Assembly (NCBI GenBank): GCA_020632995.1
Contig: JACKEN010000010.1
Location: 231,189 to 295,188 of the forward strand
Direction of reading: 5' to 3'
From: Deltaproteobacteria bacterium
GTDB lineage: Bacteria; Myxococcota; Kuafuiibacteriia; Kuafuiibacteriales; Kuafuiibacteriaceae
Length of the DNA: 64,000 bases
Position numbers and translations under genes: made by a program
Shown here: piece by piece, positions 50,948-60,197 of the stretch
Layout of the letters: each line of letters opens with the position of its first letter
How positions within the stretch are numbered: the stretch's first letter is position 1
Notes under the pieces: model-generated
Databases searched by the model: none
Told to the model about the DNA's origin: nothing
The model's input: the letters and a program-made list of their open reading frames with translations, nothing else

Positions 50948-51508
50948 ATGCGGTCACTTCGCCCCCTGATCCCCGCCCTCTTCGCCCTCGCCCTCGCCGC
51001 CGGCTGCGGCCTCGAGGAGGGCACCGTCCTGGTGACGAGCGTCTCGGTGAACGGGGTCCGAGGCGACCAGATCTTCGCGGGGGACATGGAGGTGGAGGTC
51101 CACGTCTACGCCCTCCTCCCCGACGGGGAGACCCGCTTCGTGGCCTGCGCCGGCGAGGGGACCGGGATGAACGAGGTCAAGGAGCGGAACACCCTGACCG
51201 AGATGGACGGCCACTTCCGCATGGCGGGGCCCGATGACCGCCCGATGCGGGTGGACGACTTCCCCGAGCGCTTCCAGCTCGTGGTCACCGAGGACGACGC
51301 GGCGCCCTGCCCCACCCCCCAGAACGCCCTGAGCGGCGAGAAGGAGCCGCTGTTCACCATCCACAGCACCAAGGACGACCTGGTGGGGATCAGCGACCCG
51401 ATGACCCCGGAGGATCTCTTGCGGGACCCGACCCTGCGCTTCGACGGGGTGCCGAGCCTCACCCTGGAGACGGTGGGGCTGGACCCGGAGCCCAGGTCCC
51501 GGCGCTAG
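50948..51508 (+). CDS. Lipoprotein of unknown function
   Basis: A 186-residue lipoprotein. The lipobox is [14 protein letters not shown] beta-rich domain follows ([38 protein letters not shown]) and the rest is acidic, with no family recognised. The ATG at 50948 is divergent from the sigma54 activator, sharing the 136-bp regulatory region with palindromes. Its stop overlaps the convergent pdxJ stop by 4 bp. Confidence 0.75.
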   Translation: MRSLRPLIPALFALALAAGCGLEEGTVLVTSVSVNGVRGDQIFAGDMEVEVHVYALLPDGETRFVACAGEGTGMNEVKERNTLTEMDGHFRMAGPDDRPMRVDDFPERFQLVVTEDDAAPCPTPQNALSGEKEPLFTIHSTKDDLVGISDPMTPEDLLRDPTLRFDGVPSLTLETVGLDPEPRSRR

Positions 51509-52254
51509 CGCGCGGGCTTCACCAGGTCGGCGCGGGCCTCGCGCATCTGGTCGAGCATGTCCTTCACCGCCCGCTCCATGCCGGTGGTGAGGGCGCGGGC
51601 CACGATGCTGTGGCCGATGTTGAGCTCCTGGATCTCGGGGATCCGCGCCACCGGGATGGTGTTGGTGTAGTGCAGACCGTGCCCTGCGGCCACGCCCAGG
51701 CCGAGCTTCGCGGCCGCCTTCGCCGCGTCGCGGATGCGCCCGAGCTCGTCGCTCCGCTCGCTGAAGCCGCGGGCCTCGGCGTAGCGCCCGGTGTGCAGCT
51801 CCACCGCGTGGGCGTTGACCTTGTGGGAGGCCCGGACCTGATCGAGGTCGGGGTCGATGAAGAGCGAGACGCGGATCCCGCCGTCCTGGAGCAGGCGGAT
51901 GGCGCGGTCGAGGGCGTCCTTCTGCCCCATCACGTCGAGCCCGCCCTCGGTGGTGAGCTCCTCGCGGCGCTCGGGCACCAGGGTCACGGTGTCGGGCCGG
52001 AACTTCAGGGCGAGGCTCACCATCTCTTGCGTGGCAGCCATCTCGAGGTTCACCTCGGTCTTGGCCACTCGGCGCAGGACCTCGACGTCCCGCTCCTGGA
52101 TGTGCCGGCGGTCCTCGCGCAGGTGGACGGTGATCTGATCCGCGCCGGCCAGCTCCGCCAGCAGCGCCGCCTCCACCGGATCCGGGTAGGCGGCCTTGCG
52201 TGCCTGCCGCACCGTGGCCACGTGATCGACGTTGACACCCAGTCGCGCTCGCAT
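51505..52254 (-). CDS. pdxJ: Pyridoxine 5'-phosphate synthase PdxJ
   Basis: A 249-residue TIM-barrel enzyme of vitamin B6 synthesis. It condenses 1-deoxyxylulose 5-phosphate with 3-amino-2-oxopropyl phosphate. Visible signatures are [15 protein letters not shown] at the start, [42 protein letters not shown] and [11 protein letters not shown]. Length fits the family (~240). It starts 13 bp after glmM and probably belongs to the folP-glmM-pdxJ operon. Confidence 0.97.
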   Translation of the reverse strand: MRARLGVNVDHVATVRQARKAAYPDPVEAALLAELAGADQITVHLREDRRHIQERDVEVLRRVAKTEVNLEMAATQEMVSLALKFRPDTVTLVPERREELTTEGGLDVMGQKDALDRAIRLLQDGGIRVSLFIDPDLDQVRASHKVNAHAVELHTGRYAEARGFSERSDELGRIRDAAKAAAKLGLGVAAGHGLHYTNTIPVARIPEIQELNIGHSIVARALTTGMERAVKDMLDQMREARADLVKPAR

Positions 52255-52267
52255 GGAGCGCGTTACA

Positions 52268-53626
<1,359 letters not shown>

Positions 53627-53642
53627 CCGACCGGCACTCCTA

Positions 53643-54506
53643 TCACAGCCCGGTGGGAGCGGCGACGCGCACCAGCGCGTCCGCCACCTTCACCGCGTCC
53701 ACCGTGCCGGGGACGTCGTGCACCCGCACCATGTCCGCCCCGTACTGGATCGCCAGGACCACCGAGGCCAGGGTCGCGGCGTCCCGCGCCTCGGCGGGCT
53801 GCCCGGTGAGGGCGCCGAGGAAGGACTTCCTGCTCGTGCCGATGAGGACCGGGCGACGGAGCGCGGCCTTGAGCTGATCGAGCCCCCGGATGAGCGCGAG
53901 GTTCTGATCGAGGTCCTTCCCGAAGCCGATGCCGGGATCCACGATGAGCTGCGCCTGAGGGAGGCCCGCCGCCACCGCCTTGGCGATCGAGGCCTCGAGC
54001 TCCCGGATCACCGCCGCGAGCACCCCGCCCTCGTACGTCAACTCGCCCTGCTGCATGGTCTTGGGCCGGGCCCGGGTGTGCGAGAGCACCAGGGGCACCC
54101 CCAGCGCCGCCACCGCGTCGGCCATCTCGGGGTCGAAGGTGAGGGCCGAGACGTCGTTCACCAGCCCCGCCCCCGCCGCCACCGCCCGCCGGGCCACCTC
54201 GGCCTTGGTGGTGTCGACCGACAGGCCCTGGATCCCGAGCTCGGCCAGGGCCTCCACCACCGGGATCACCCGCCGCAGCTCCTCCTCGAGGGACACCGGA
54301 TCCGACCCCGGCCGGGTCGACTCGCCCCCGATGTCCACCACGTCCGCCCCTTGGGCGAGCATGGTGAGGGCCGCCTCGACCGCCGCGTCGACGTCGCCGT
54401 AGCGCCCGCCATCCGAGAAAGAATCAGGGGTTACGTTCAAGATCCCCATCACCAGGGTGCGGCGCCCCAGGTCGGGGAAGAGCTCGTCGAGGGTCCGGCC
54501 GCCCAT
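53643..54506 (-). CDS. folP: Dihydropteroate synthase FolP
   Basis: A 287-residue TIM-barrel enzyme joining p-aminobenzoate to dihydropterin pyrophosphate in folate synthesis. Motifs: VMGILNVTPDSFSDGG, DIGGESTRPG, GLVNDVSAL, IVDPGIGFGKDL and LIGTSRKSFLG. The family's M-H-M motif reads LVLSHTRARPKTMQ, so the usual MH is replaced by SH, within known variation. ATG at 54506 is chosen by family start. It heads folP-glmM-pdxJ and is divergent from the unknown gene at 54622. Confidence 0.96.
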   Translation of the reverse strand: MGGRTLDELFPDLGRRTLVMGILNVTPDSFSDGGRYGDVDAAVEAALTMLAQGADVVDIGGESTRPGSDPVSLEEELRRVIPVVEALAELGIQGLSVDTTKAEVARRAVAAGAGLVNDVSALTFDPEMADAVAALGVPLVLSHTRARPKTMQQGELTYEGGVLAAVIRELEASIAKAVAAGLPQAQLIVDPGIGFGKDLDQNLALIRGLDQLKAALRRPVLIGTSRKSFLGALTGQPAEARDAATLASVVLAIQYGADMVRVHDVPGTVDAVKVADALVRVAAPTGL

Positions 54507-54621
54507 GGCCGCGGGAATATGGGCGCCGGGCCCCGCCGTGGCAACGATCCGCGCTCCAGGCGTCGCACATCGGTCGATCGCGGGAGGACAACCTCCGTGT
54601 TTTGAGCGTAAGTGTACGACA

Positions 54622-55494
54622 ATGTCGGGGGTGCGACTGGTGCGGGTCATCGATCCGTTGTTGCGACAGACCGCGTTCTCCATCGAGCAGATGGCGCCGG
54701 GGGGTATCGACCGCCCCGAGTGCGGCGCGGTGCGCGCCCCCGATCTCGAGCGCGCCCAGGGGCGCCTCTCGGAGCTGATCCAGCGCCCCGGCCACCGCGA
54801 CGGCACCAAGCAGAACGCCATCCAGCTGGTGCTCGAGCGCACCCACAAGCTGGTGGAGATGATGAACGCCGAGGGCGCCACCGCCCTCGTCTACCTGGAC
54901 GACGCCGAGTACGGCCTGCAACCCCGCTTGCGGAGCGCGGCGATCGAGATCGACTTCTGCTTCGGCGACAAGGACGGCAAGGTCGGCCCCGAGGACATCA
55001 AGGAGGCCAGGAAGCACTACGGCTCCGTCCGCGGCCCGGTGGGCTGGAACCGGCTGCTCTTGACCGACGAGATCGAGCGGCGGCTCTTCCCGGAGCGCAC
55101 CCTGCGGAGCACCGAGGGGCTGCGTCTGCTGCCCGAGGACTGGCTCTGCGGGCCGCCCGACCCGATCGCGCGGCTCCGCAAGGTGTGCCGTTACCTCGAC
55201 GACTCCGCCCTGGCCCGGACCTACGCGGACATCGCGGCGCGGCTGGCCACGGTGGCGAGCCGCGAGCCGGAGAGCGACCTGTCCCAGGTGTTCGAGCAGG
55301 CGCTCTTGCTCTTGGGGGGGGAGATCCGGAAGCGCAACTCGGTTCGGCCGACGATCACGGATATCGCGCGGATCGGGTGCGAGGATCCCGAGGTGAAGGC
55401 CTGGCTGAAGACGCCGATCGAGATGTCGCGGCGGCTGCAGCCGTCCACATTGTTGGATCGGTATCTGGCGACGGGGATGGAAGAGCCGTCGTAG
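54622..55494 (+). CDS. Hypothetical protein, co-transcribed with kptA
   Basis: A 290-residue soluble protein not recognised. It has a mixed helical composition with no signal peptide, and segments such as FSIEQMAPGGIDRPECGAV and AAIEIDFCFGDKDGKVG followed by KHYGSVRGP. The ATG at 54622 is chosen because upstream in-frame sequence lacks coding character. Its stop is 10 bp before kptA, so a shared transcript and possibly a linked RNA-repair role are plausible but not shown. Confidence 0.65.
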   Translation: MSGVRLVRVIDPLLRQTAFSIEQMAPGGIDRPECGAVRAPDLERAQGRLSELIQRPGHRDGTKQNAIQLVLERTHKLVEMMNAEGATALVYLDDAEYGLQPRLRSAAIEIDFCFGDKDGKVGPEDIKEARKHYGSVRGPVGWNRLLLTDEIERRLFPERTLRSTEGLRLLPEDWLCGPPDPIARLRKVCRYLDDSALARTYADIAARLATVASREPESDLSQVFEQALLLLGGEIRKRNSVRPTITDIARIGCEDPEVKAWLKTPIEMSRRLQPSTLLDRYLATGMEEPS

Positions 55495-55504
55495 GCTTCG
55501 TTCG

Positions 55505-56086
55505 ATGGACGCAGAGCGCGAGCGCAGCATCGGCAAGCGCCTCGCCGCCATCCTCCGCCACCAACCAGAGCTGGCCGGCCTCACCTTGGACGCCCAGGGC
55601 TGGGCGGACGTGCAGGCGCTCCTGACCGGCCTGGCCGCGCTCGGCGATCCGATCACCCCGGACGAGCTCCGCCAAGTGGTCGCCCACAACCCGAAGCAGC
55701 GCTTCGCCATCAGTGAGGACGGGCGCCGGATCCGGGCCCGCCAGGGGCACAGCGTACCGGTCGAGCTCGGGCTGGAGCCGGTGACGCCGCCCGACGTGCT
55801 CCTGCACGGCACCGGCCGCGGGGTGCTCGAGGCCATCCTGCAGGAGGGCCTGCGGCCGATGGGGCGCACCCACGTGCACCTGAGCGCGAGCCCAGAGGCG
55901 GCCTGGCAGGTGGCGCAGCGGGCGCCGGGGAAGGCGGTGATCCTGGAGGTGGATGCAGGCCGGCTTGCGGCGGCGGGCCAGGAGTTCTGGCGAACCGAGA
56001 ACGGGGTGTGGCTCACCGGGCCGGTGGCGGCCGAGTATCTCAGCGTTCGATCACGAGCGCGACCGACGCCCACGACGCGCCGATAG
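55505..56086 (+). CDS. kptA: RNA 2'-phosphotransferase KptA (Tpt1 family)
   Basis: A 193-residue enzyme that moves an RNA 2'-phosphate to NAD+, forming ADP-ribose 1'',2''-cyclic phosphate. Motifs: LAAILRHQPELAGLTLDAQGW, KQRFAISEDGRRIRARQGHS, LLHGTGR and HVHLSASPEAA, the basic and His residues that bind NAD+ and the phosphate. Length is typical (~180-200). The product acts after RNA ligation or splicing events, and the unknown upstream partner gene may supply or use such an RNA. Confidence 0.93.
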   Translation: MDAERERSIGKRLAAILRHQPELAGLTLDAQGWADVQALLTGLAALGDPITPDELRQVVAHNPKQRFAISEDGRRIRARQGHSVPVELGLEPVTPPDVLLHGTGRGVLEAILQEGLRPMGRTHVHLSASPEAAWQVAQRAPGKAVILEVDAGRLAAAGQEFWRTENGVWLTGPVAAEYLSVRSRARPTPTTRR

Positions 56087-56188
56087 GCTCCCAGCGCCAG
56101 GAGCCCCCCGAACAGGGTATAGGACAGGCTGGGCAGTCCCACCATTGTCGGAGAGCCAGCTGCTGGCTCGAAGACACGAGGAGGGACC

Positions 56189-56995
56189 ATGAAGAAGATC
56201 GCAGTTTGTGTTGGTATCAACGACTATCCTGGCCAGTCGAACGACCTCAGGGGTTGCGTCAACGACGCCGAGGATTGGTCGAAGCTCCTATCTGGCACCT
56301 ACGGCTACGCGGTCCAGAAGATCCTGGATGGCGCGGCCACCCGCGCCAACGTCATCGAGGCCCTCAAAGCGCTCGTGGACGAGGCCGGGCCGGGAGATCG
56401 CGTCGCCTTCACCTACTCTGGCCACGGCACCTGGGTGCCCGACCAGGGGGAGGCCGACGAGTCGGACAACCGAGATGAGGCGCTGGCCCTGGTGGACGGG
56501 ATCCTCGTCGATGACGAGATTCGGCTGATCCTGGCCAAGGCCCACCCCGATGCGTCCGTGTCCATCGTGAGCGATTCTTGCTTCTCTGGCGGCATCACCA
56601 GGAGCTTCCTCAAGACCCAGCGCGCCGCGGCGATGGCCGAGGCTGACGGCACGAAGGCCCCGATCCCCCGGTTCATGCCGCCCGAAGATGACATGGTCGC
56701 GCTGCGGGCGGCCATCCTCCCGGTGCGGCACAGGGCCTTCTACCCGGAGAGCACCATGTCTCACGTGCTCCTCACCGGCTGCAACGCAACGGAGTACTCC
56801 TACGACGCCCATCTCAATGGGAACTTCAACGGCGCCATGACCTACTTCGCCATTCAGCTCATCAAGGCCGATCCGGCACGGACCTGGCGAGATCTGCACA
56901 AGGCCCTGCGGAAGCTCTTGCCCAGCACCAGCTTCCCGCAGAGCCCGCAGCTCGAGGGCCCGAAGGGGCGCAAGGACCGCCCCGTGTTCACCTGA
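56189..56995 (+). CDS. Orthocaspase/metacaspase-like peptidase C14
   Basis: A 268-residue single-domain cysteine protease of the caspase fold. Motifs: VGINDYPG (strand 1 and loop), TYSGHGTW (catalytic His about 79) and SIVSDSCFSGG (catalytic Cys about 131). The latter half includes LLTGCNATEYSYDA. There is no signal peptide, death domain or WD40 region, so it is a free-standing orthocaspase. Ca2+-stimulated cleavage after Arg/Lys is typical for the class. The ribosome site GAGGAGGG precedes the ATG. It starts 102 bp after kptA, so co-transcription is uncertain. Its 3' end overlaps the convergent HD-Nudix gene by 8 bp. Confidence 0.92.
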   Translation: MKKIAVCVGINDYPGQSNDLRGCVNDAEDWSKLLSGTYGYAVQKILDGAATRANVIEALKALVDEAGPGDRVAFTYSGHGTWVPDQGEADESDNRDEALALVDGILVDDEIRLILAKAHPDASVSIVSDSCFSGGITRSFLKTQRAAAMAEADGTKAPIPRFMPPEDDMVALRAAILPVRHRAFYPESTMSHVLLTGCNATEYSYDAHLNGNFNGAMTYFAIQLIKADPARTWRDLHKALRKLLPSTSFPQSPQLEGPKGRKDRPVFT

Positions 56996-57968
56996 CGCGA
57001 GAGCCGACGCTCGGCGTCGAGATCCCCGGCGCGGGAGGCGCCTGATCAGCTGCGTCGACGAGGCGGGCGAGGTCCGGGCTGATGAACCCCGGCGTGGGGT
57101 GCACGGGCAGCCACCGCGCGCCCCGGCGGGGCTCCGGCCGGCGGGGCAGCCGGAACGCGAAGTACCGGACCACCTTCTCGTAGGTGAGGATGTCCGTCTT
57201 CACGGTGTGCGTCAGCGCGCCGAGGTCGGCCTCGGGGACCTCGGGCGCGACCACCCCGGTCTCCTCCACGAGCTCGCGGCGGGCCGCGTCCAGCGCGGAC
57301 TCGCCCGGCTCCAGCTTGCCCTTCGGGAGCTCGACCCGGGGCCCGCGCGGCACCACCAGGACGTGGCCCTCGCTCAACACCACCGCGCCTGCGCCTCGGA
57401 CCACGTTGTCGGGGCCGGGGTCGATGTCGAGGGCCGGCGCGAGGCGCCGCCGCTGCACCTCGGCCACGAACCAGGCGGTGGGGCGGTTGTTCGCCCAGCC
57501 GCCCGGGGCGTCCACCCGGTCCGCCACCGCGAAGAGGGCGAGCGCTCGCAGGTCTGCTTGCGCGGCGAGCCGACGCCACGCCGCGTCGGAGGGGGGCTGC
57601 CCCCGGGCCTGGGCCTTCCACCAAGGCAGCGCCACGTCGTGGTGGCGCACCAGCGCGACGAAGCCGGGCTCGGTGAGCCCGTAGCGCTCGAGCTGCGTCA
57701 CCGACCGCTCGGGCCGCCGATCGCCGGTGATCTTGCCGATGTCGTGGACGAGGCCGAGGGTGCCGAGCCGCCGCGCGGCGGCGTCACCCAGGTGGTTTCG
57801 GCCCGCGAGGGCCATGGCCCGCTCGGCCACGTCGAGGGAGTGCGCCCGGGCGTCGGGGGCCAGGTGGCGCTCGGGGTTCAGGCGCACCTCGGACATCCGG
57901 GCGAAGTCCTCGAGGAAGGCGGGGTTCGAGAGGAGGGGGAGCGACATCACGCGTTCACGGCTGTTCAT
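56988..57968 (-). CDS. HD-domain/Nudix hydrolase fusion protein
   Basis: A 326-residue fusion. Residues 35-175 form an HD phosphohydrolase: H43, LGLVHDIGKI (HD at 75-76), VRHHDVA (109-111) and FAVADRV (D150). Residues ~190-310 form a Nudix domain with a complete box GKLEPGESALDAARRELVEETG (217-238). HD enzymes cut phosphate esters of nucleotides or dNTPs and Nudix enzymes cut nucleoside-diphosphate derivatives. The pairing suggests nucleotide or signal-molecule clean-up. The ATG at 57968 is divergent from a LysR gene (64-bp gap). A start at 57947 (MSLPLL) is also possible. Confidence 0.88.
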   Translation of the reverse strand: MNSRERVMSLPLLSNPAFLEDFARMSEVRLNPERHLAPDARAHSLDVAERAMALAGRNHLGDAAARRLGTLGLVHDIGKITGDRRPERSVTQLERYGLTEPGFVALVRHHDVALPWWKAQARGQPPSDAAWRRLAAQADLRALALFAVADRVDAPGGWANNRPTAWFVAEVQRRRLAPALDIDPGPDNVVRGAGAVVLSEGHVLVVPRGPRVELPKGKLEPGESALDAARRELVEETGVVAPEVPEADLGALTHTVKTDILTYEKVVRYFAFRLPRRPEPRRGARWLPVHPTPGFISPDLARLVDAADQAPPAPGISTPSVGSRVR

Positions 57969-58014
57969 GGGCCGAGGATGCGGTGTCGTGTCATCGACAG
58001 GAACGATTGTGATT

Positions 58015-58027
58015 GGATAGACTATCC
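58015..58027. promoter_or_regulatory. LysR-site-like palindrome GGATAG-A-CTATCC
   Basis: A perfect 6-1-6 palindrome in the 64-bp gap between divergent genes, 6 bp before the LysR ATG. A further GGATAG half-site at 58035-58040 overlaps the first codons of that gene. This spacing suits autorepression by a LysR-type dimer and control of the HD-Nudix gene. Confidence 0.6.
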
Positions 58028-58032
58028 ATCTG

Positions 58033-58944
58033 ATGGATAGCTTGGGCCAGCTCTCGCTCGACCGGCTCAGGTCCTTCGTGGCCTTCGCGGAGCACCTCAA
58101 CTTCACCCACGCCGCCCGTGCGCTCAACACTTCGCAACCTGCCCTGCATACTCAGATCCGGAGGCTGGAGGACGAGCTGGGCCAGCGCCTCTACCGGCGC
58201 GAGGGCCGCGCGCTCGTGCTCACCCCGGCGGGCAAGCGCGCCCTGCGCTCGGCCCGGGCGGTCACCCGAGAGGCGGCGACGCTGGTGGCGGAGCTGGCGG
58301 GCGAGGCGCCTCGCCCCGCGATCCTGGCCGCGGGGGCGGGCGCATACCAGGACCTGCTGGGCGAGGGCCTCGCTGCCTACCTCAGGGCGCACCCCCGGGG
58401 CCTCGAGCTGTTGACCCTCGACGGGGCGGACGCCCGCGCCGCGGTGGCCGAGGGCGCGGCGGACGTGGCGGTGGTGGCCGGCCCCGCCCTCCCCGAGCAC
58501 GACCCGGGGCGGCGCCTGGCCCAGGTGCCCCAGGTGGTGGTGCTCCCCGCGCGGCATCGCCTGGCGCGGCGGGCGCACGTGCGGCTGGCCGAGCTCGGGG
58601 GCGAGCCGCTGGTGATGCCCCCGCCGGGCGGCCCCCAGCGGGCGCTCCTCGACGGCGCCTTCGCGACCCACGGGGTTACGCCGCAGGTGGTGGTGGAGGC
58701 CCGGGGCTGGCCCCTGGTGCTGGAGTTCGCGCGGATGGGCATGGGTCTGGCCATCGTCAACGCGACTTGCACCATCCCTGCTGGGCTCACCGCGCGGCTC
58801 CTCCAGGGGGCACCGGCGGTGGACTACCGTGTGCTCGGGGGCGTGGGTCGAGGCGCCGCGCTCGTGGCCGCCCTGCGAGCGCACCGGGACGCGTGGCGCG
58901 AGCGCCGCCGCTCGGGGTTCCGGCTGGCCTCGCGCGCGCCCTGA
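58033..58944 (+). CDS. LysR-family transcriptional regulator
   Basis: A 303-residue regulator. The winged HTH is in residues ~8-67 (LRSFVAFAEHLNFTHAARALNTSQPALHTQIRRLEDELGQRLY). A LysR substrate-binding domain follows (~95-295) with MGLAIVNATCTIPAG near the end. The effector is unknown. The gene is divergent from the HD-Nudix gene, and a palindromic site lies in the shared promoter, as typical for LysR regulators controlling a divergent neighbour. Confidence 0.94.
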   Translation: MDSLGQLSLDRLRSFVAFAEHLNFTHAARALNTSQPALHTQIRRLEDELGQRLYRREGRALVLTPAGKRALRSARAVTREAATLVAELAGEAPRPAILAAGAGAYQDLLGEGLAAYLRAHPRGLELLTLDGADARAAVAEGAADVAVVAGPALPEHDPGRRLAQVPQVVVLPARHRLARRAHVRLAELGGEPLVMPPPGGPQRALLDGAFATHGVTPQVVVEARGWPLVLEFARMGMGLAIVNATCTIPAGLTARLLQGAPAVDYRVLGGVGRGAALVAALRAHRDAWRERRRSGFRLASRAP

Positions 58945-59008
58945 AGCGGTAGAGCCCCACCTTGCGGGCCACACCGCGAGCCTGGCACGCTCCGCCCCGA
59001 GCATCGCC

Positions 59009-60142
59009 ATGTCCGCCACGTTCGATGCCCGGCGGGATCCGGTCTTTTCGACTCGCATCGACGCGCTGCGGCTGTTCGCCATCCTGCTGACGGTGGTGTT
59101 CCACCTCCAGCCCACCCCGAGCAGCCCGCTGGCTCGAGGCCTCGGGGACGGGTGGCTGCTCACGAAGCTGTACGCGGACTCGTTCTTGATGCCGAGCGGG
59201 CTCATGCTCTTCACCACTCTCACCGCGTACCTGCAGCTGAGCCGCGCGACGCCGCGGCCGTACCTCATGTTGGTCAGGCAGTGGGCGCGCCGGCTCCTGG
59301 TCCCGCTGGTGGCCTTCAGCCTCCCGGTGGTGCTGGTGGTGCTGGCGCTGCAAGTTGGTGGACACTTCGAGGGCTTCCATGGGCACCAGCTCGTTCCGTT
59401 TCATGCCCTCGCGTTCGTGGACGCGCTGGTGGGGCTCACGCGGCACCCGATCAACGTCCCGCTCTACTTCCTGAAGGACGTCTTCCTCCTCCTGCTGATC
59501 TCACCCGGGGTGGCGTGGCTGACCCGACGGACCGGGCCGCTGCTGCTGGTCGTAGTGGTGGCGGTGGACTGCCTGGGCCTCCCCGCCCCGATCTTCCAGA
59601 CCTGGACGCTCCCCACCGGCTTCGCCCTCGGCGCCTGGCTGGAGCAGCGCCGCGACCTGCTGGCGGTGGTGGACCGGCGCGGCCCGTTGTTCCTGCTCCT
59701 GGCCGGAGCGGTGGCCTCGGGGCTGGTCTTCACCCTCTTCCTCGGCGCGGGGCCGGAGCGCTTCACCCCACCCGCCTGGCTCGAGGCGGCGAACCGACTG
59801 GCCGGCGCCCCCGCGTGTTGGTGGCTCACTCGCTTCCTGGTTGGGCCACCGCTGGCGCGCGCGGTGCGGTGGCTCCAGACCTACAGCTTCCCGATCTTCA
59901 CCATGCACGCGATGTGCATGGCGGTGCTCTGGACCGGCTTCAACGCCACGCACCAGCCCCCGGGCTCGGCCCTGTTCTGGGTCTACTGGCTCGCCACCGT
60001 ACCCGTTGGTGTCGCCGCGCCGGTGGCGGTGGCCCTGGTCGCGGAGCGCGTCACACCGCGCGCGTGGGCGTTCATGCTGGGTCAGTCTGGTGCACCCGCG
60101 GCTCGGGCGACGAGCCCGCGTTCGGCATCCGCTCCAGATTGA
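59009..60142 (+). CDS. Acyltransferase-3-like multi-span membrane protein
   Basis: A 377-residue membrane protein with about ten hydrophobic spans. The N-terminal RIDALRLFAILLTVVFHLQP is the acyltransferase_3 start, where R..D and H are conserved in O-acyltransferases (OafA/OpgC). Further spans include LLLLISPGVAWL and SFPIFTMHAMCMAVLWTGF near the C terminus. It likely O-acylates a cell-surface sugar, using an acyl donor from the cytoplasm. The substrate is unknown. ATG at 59009. It follows the LysR gene by 64 bp on the same strand. Confidence 0.82.
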   Translation: MSATFDARRDPVFSTRIDALRLFAILLTVVFHLQPTPSSPLARGLGDGWLLTKLYADSFLMPSGLMLFTTLTAYLQLSRATPRPYLMLVRQWARRLLVPLVAFSLPVVLVVLALQVGGHFEGFHGHQLVPFHALAFVDALVGLTRHPINVPLYFLKDVFLLLLISPGVAWLTRRTGPLLLVVVVAVDCLGLPAPIFQTWTLPTGFALGAWLEQRRDLLAVVDRRGPLFLLLAGAVASGLVFTLFLGAGPERFTPPAWLEAANRLAGAPACWWLTRFLVGPPLARAVRWLQTYSFPIFTMHAMCMAVLWTGFNATHQPPGSALFWVYWLATVPVGVAAPVAVALVAERVTPRAWAFMLGQSGAPAARATSPRSASAPD

Positions 60143-60197
60143 CGCGACCTCCATCAGGGATCTCGCGGTCGGTGTGGGAGCGTCGACAGGAGGCGAC

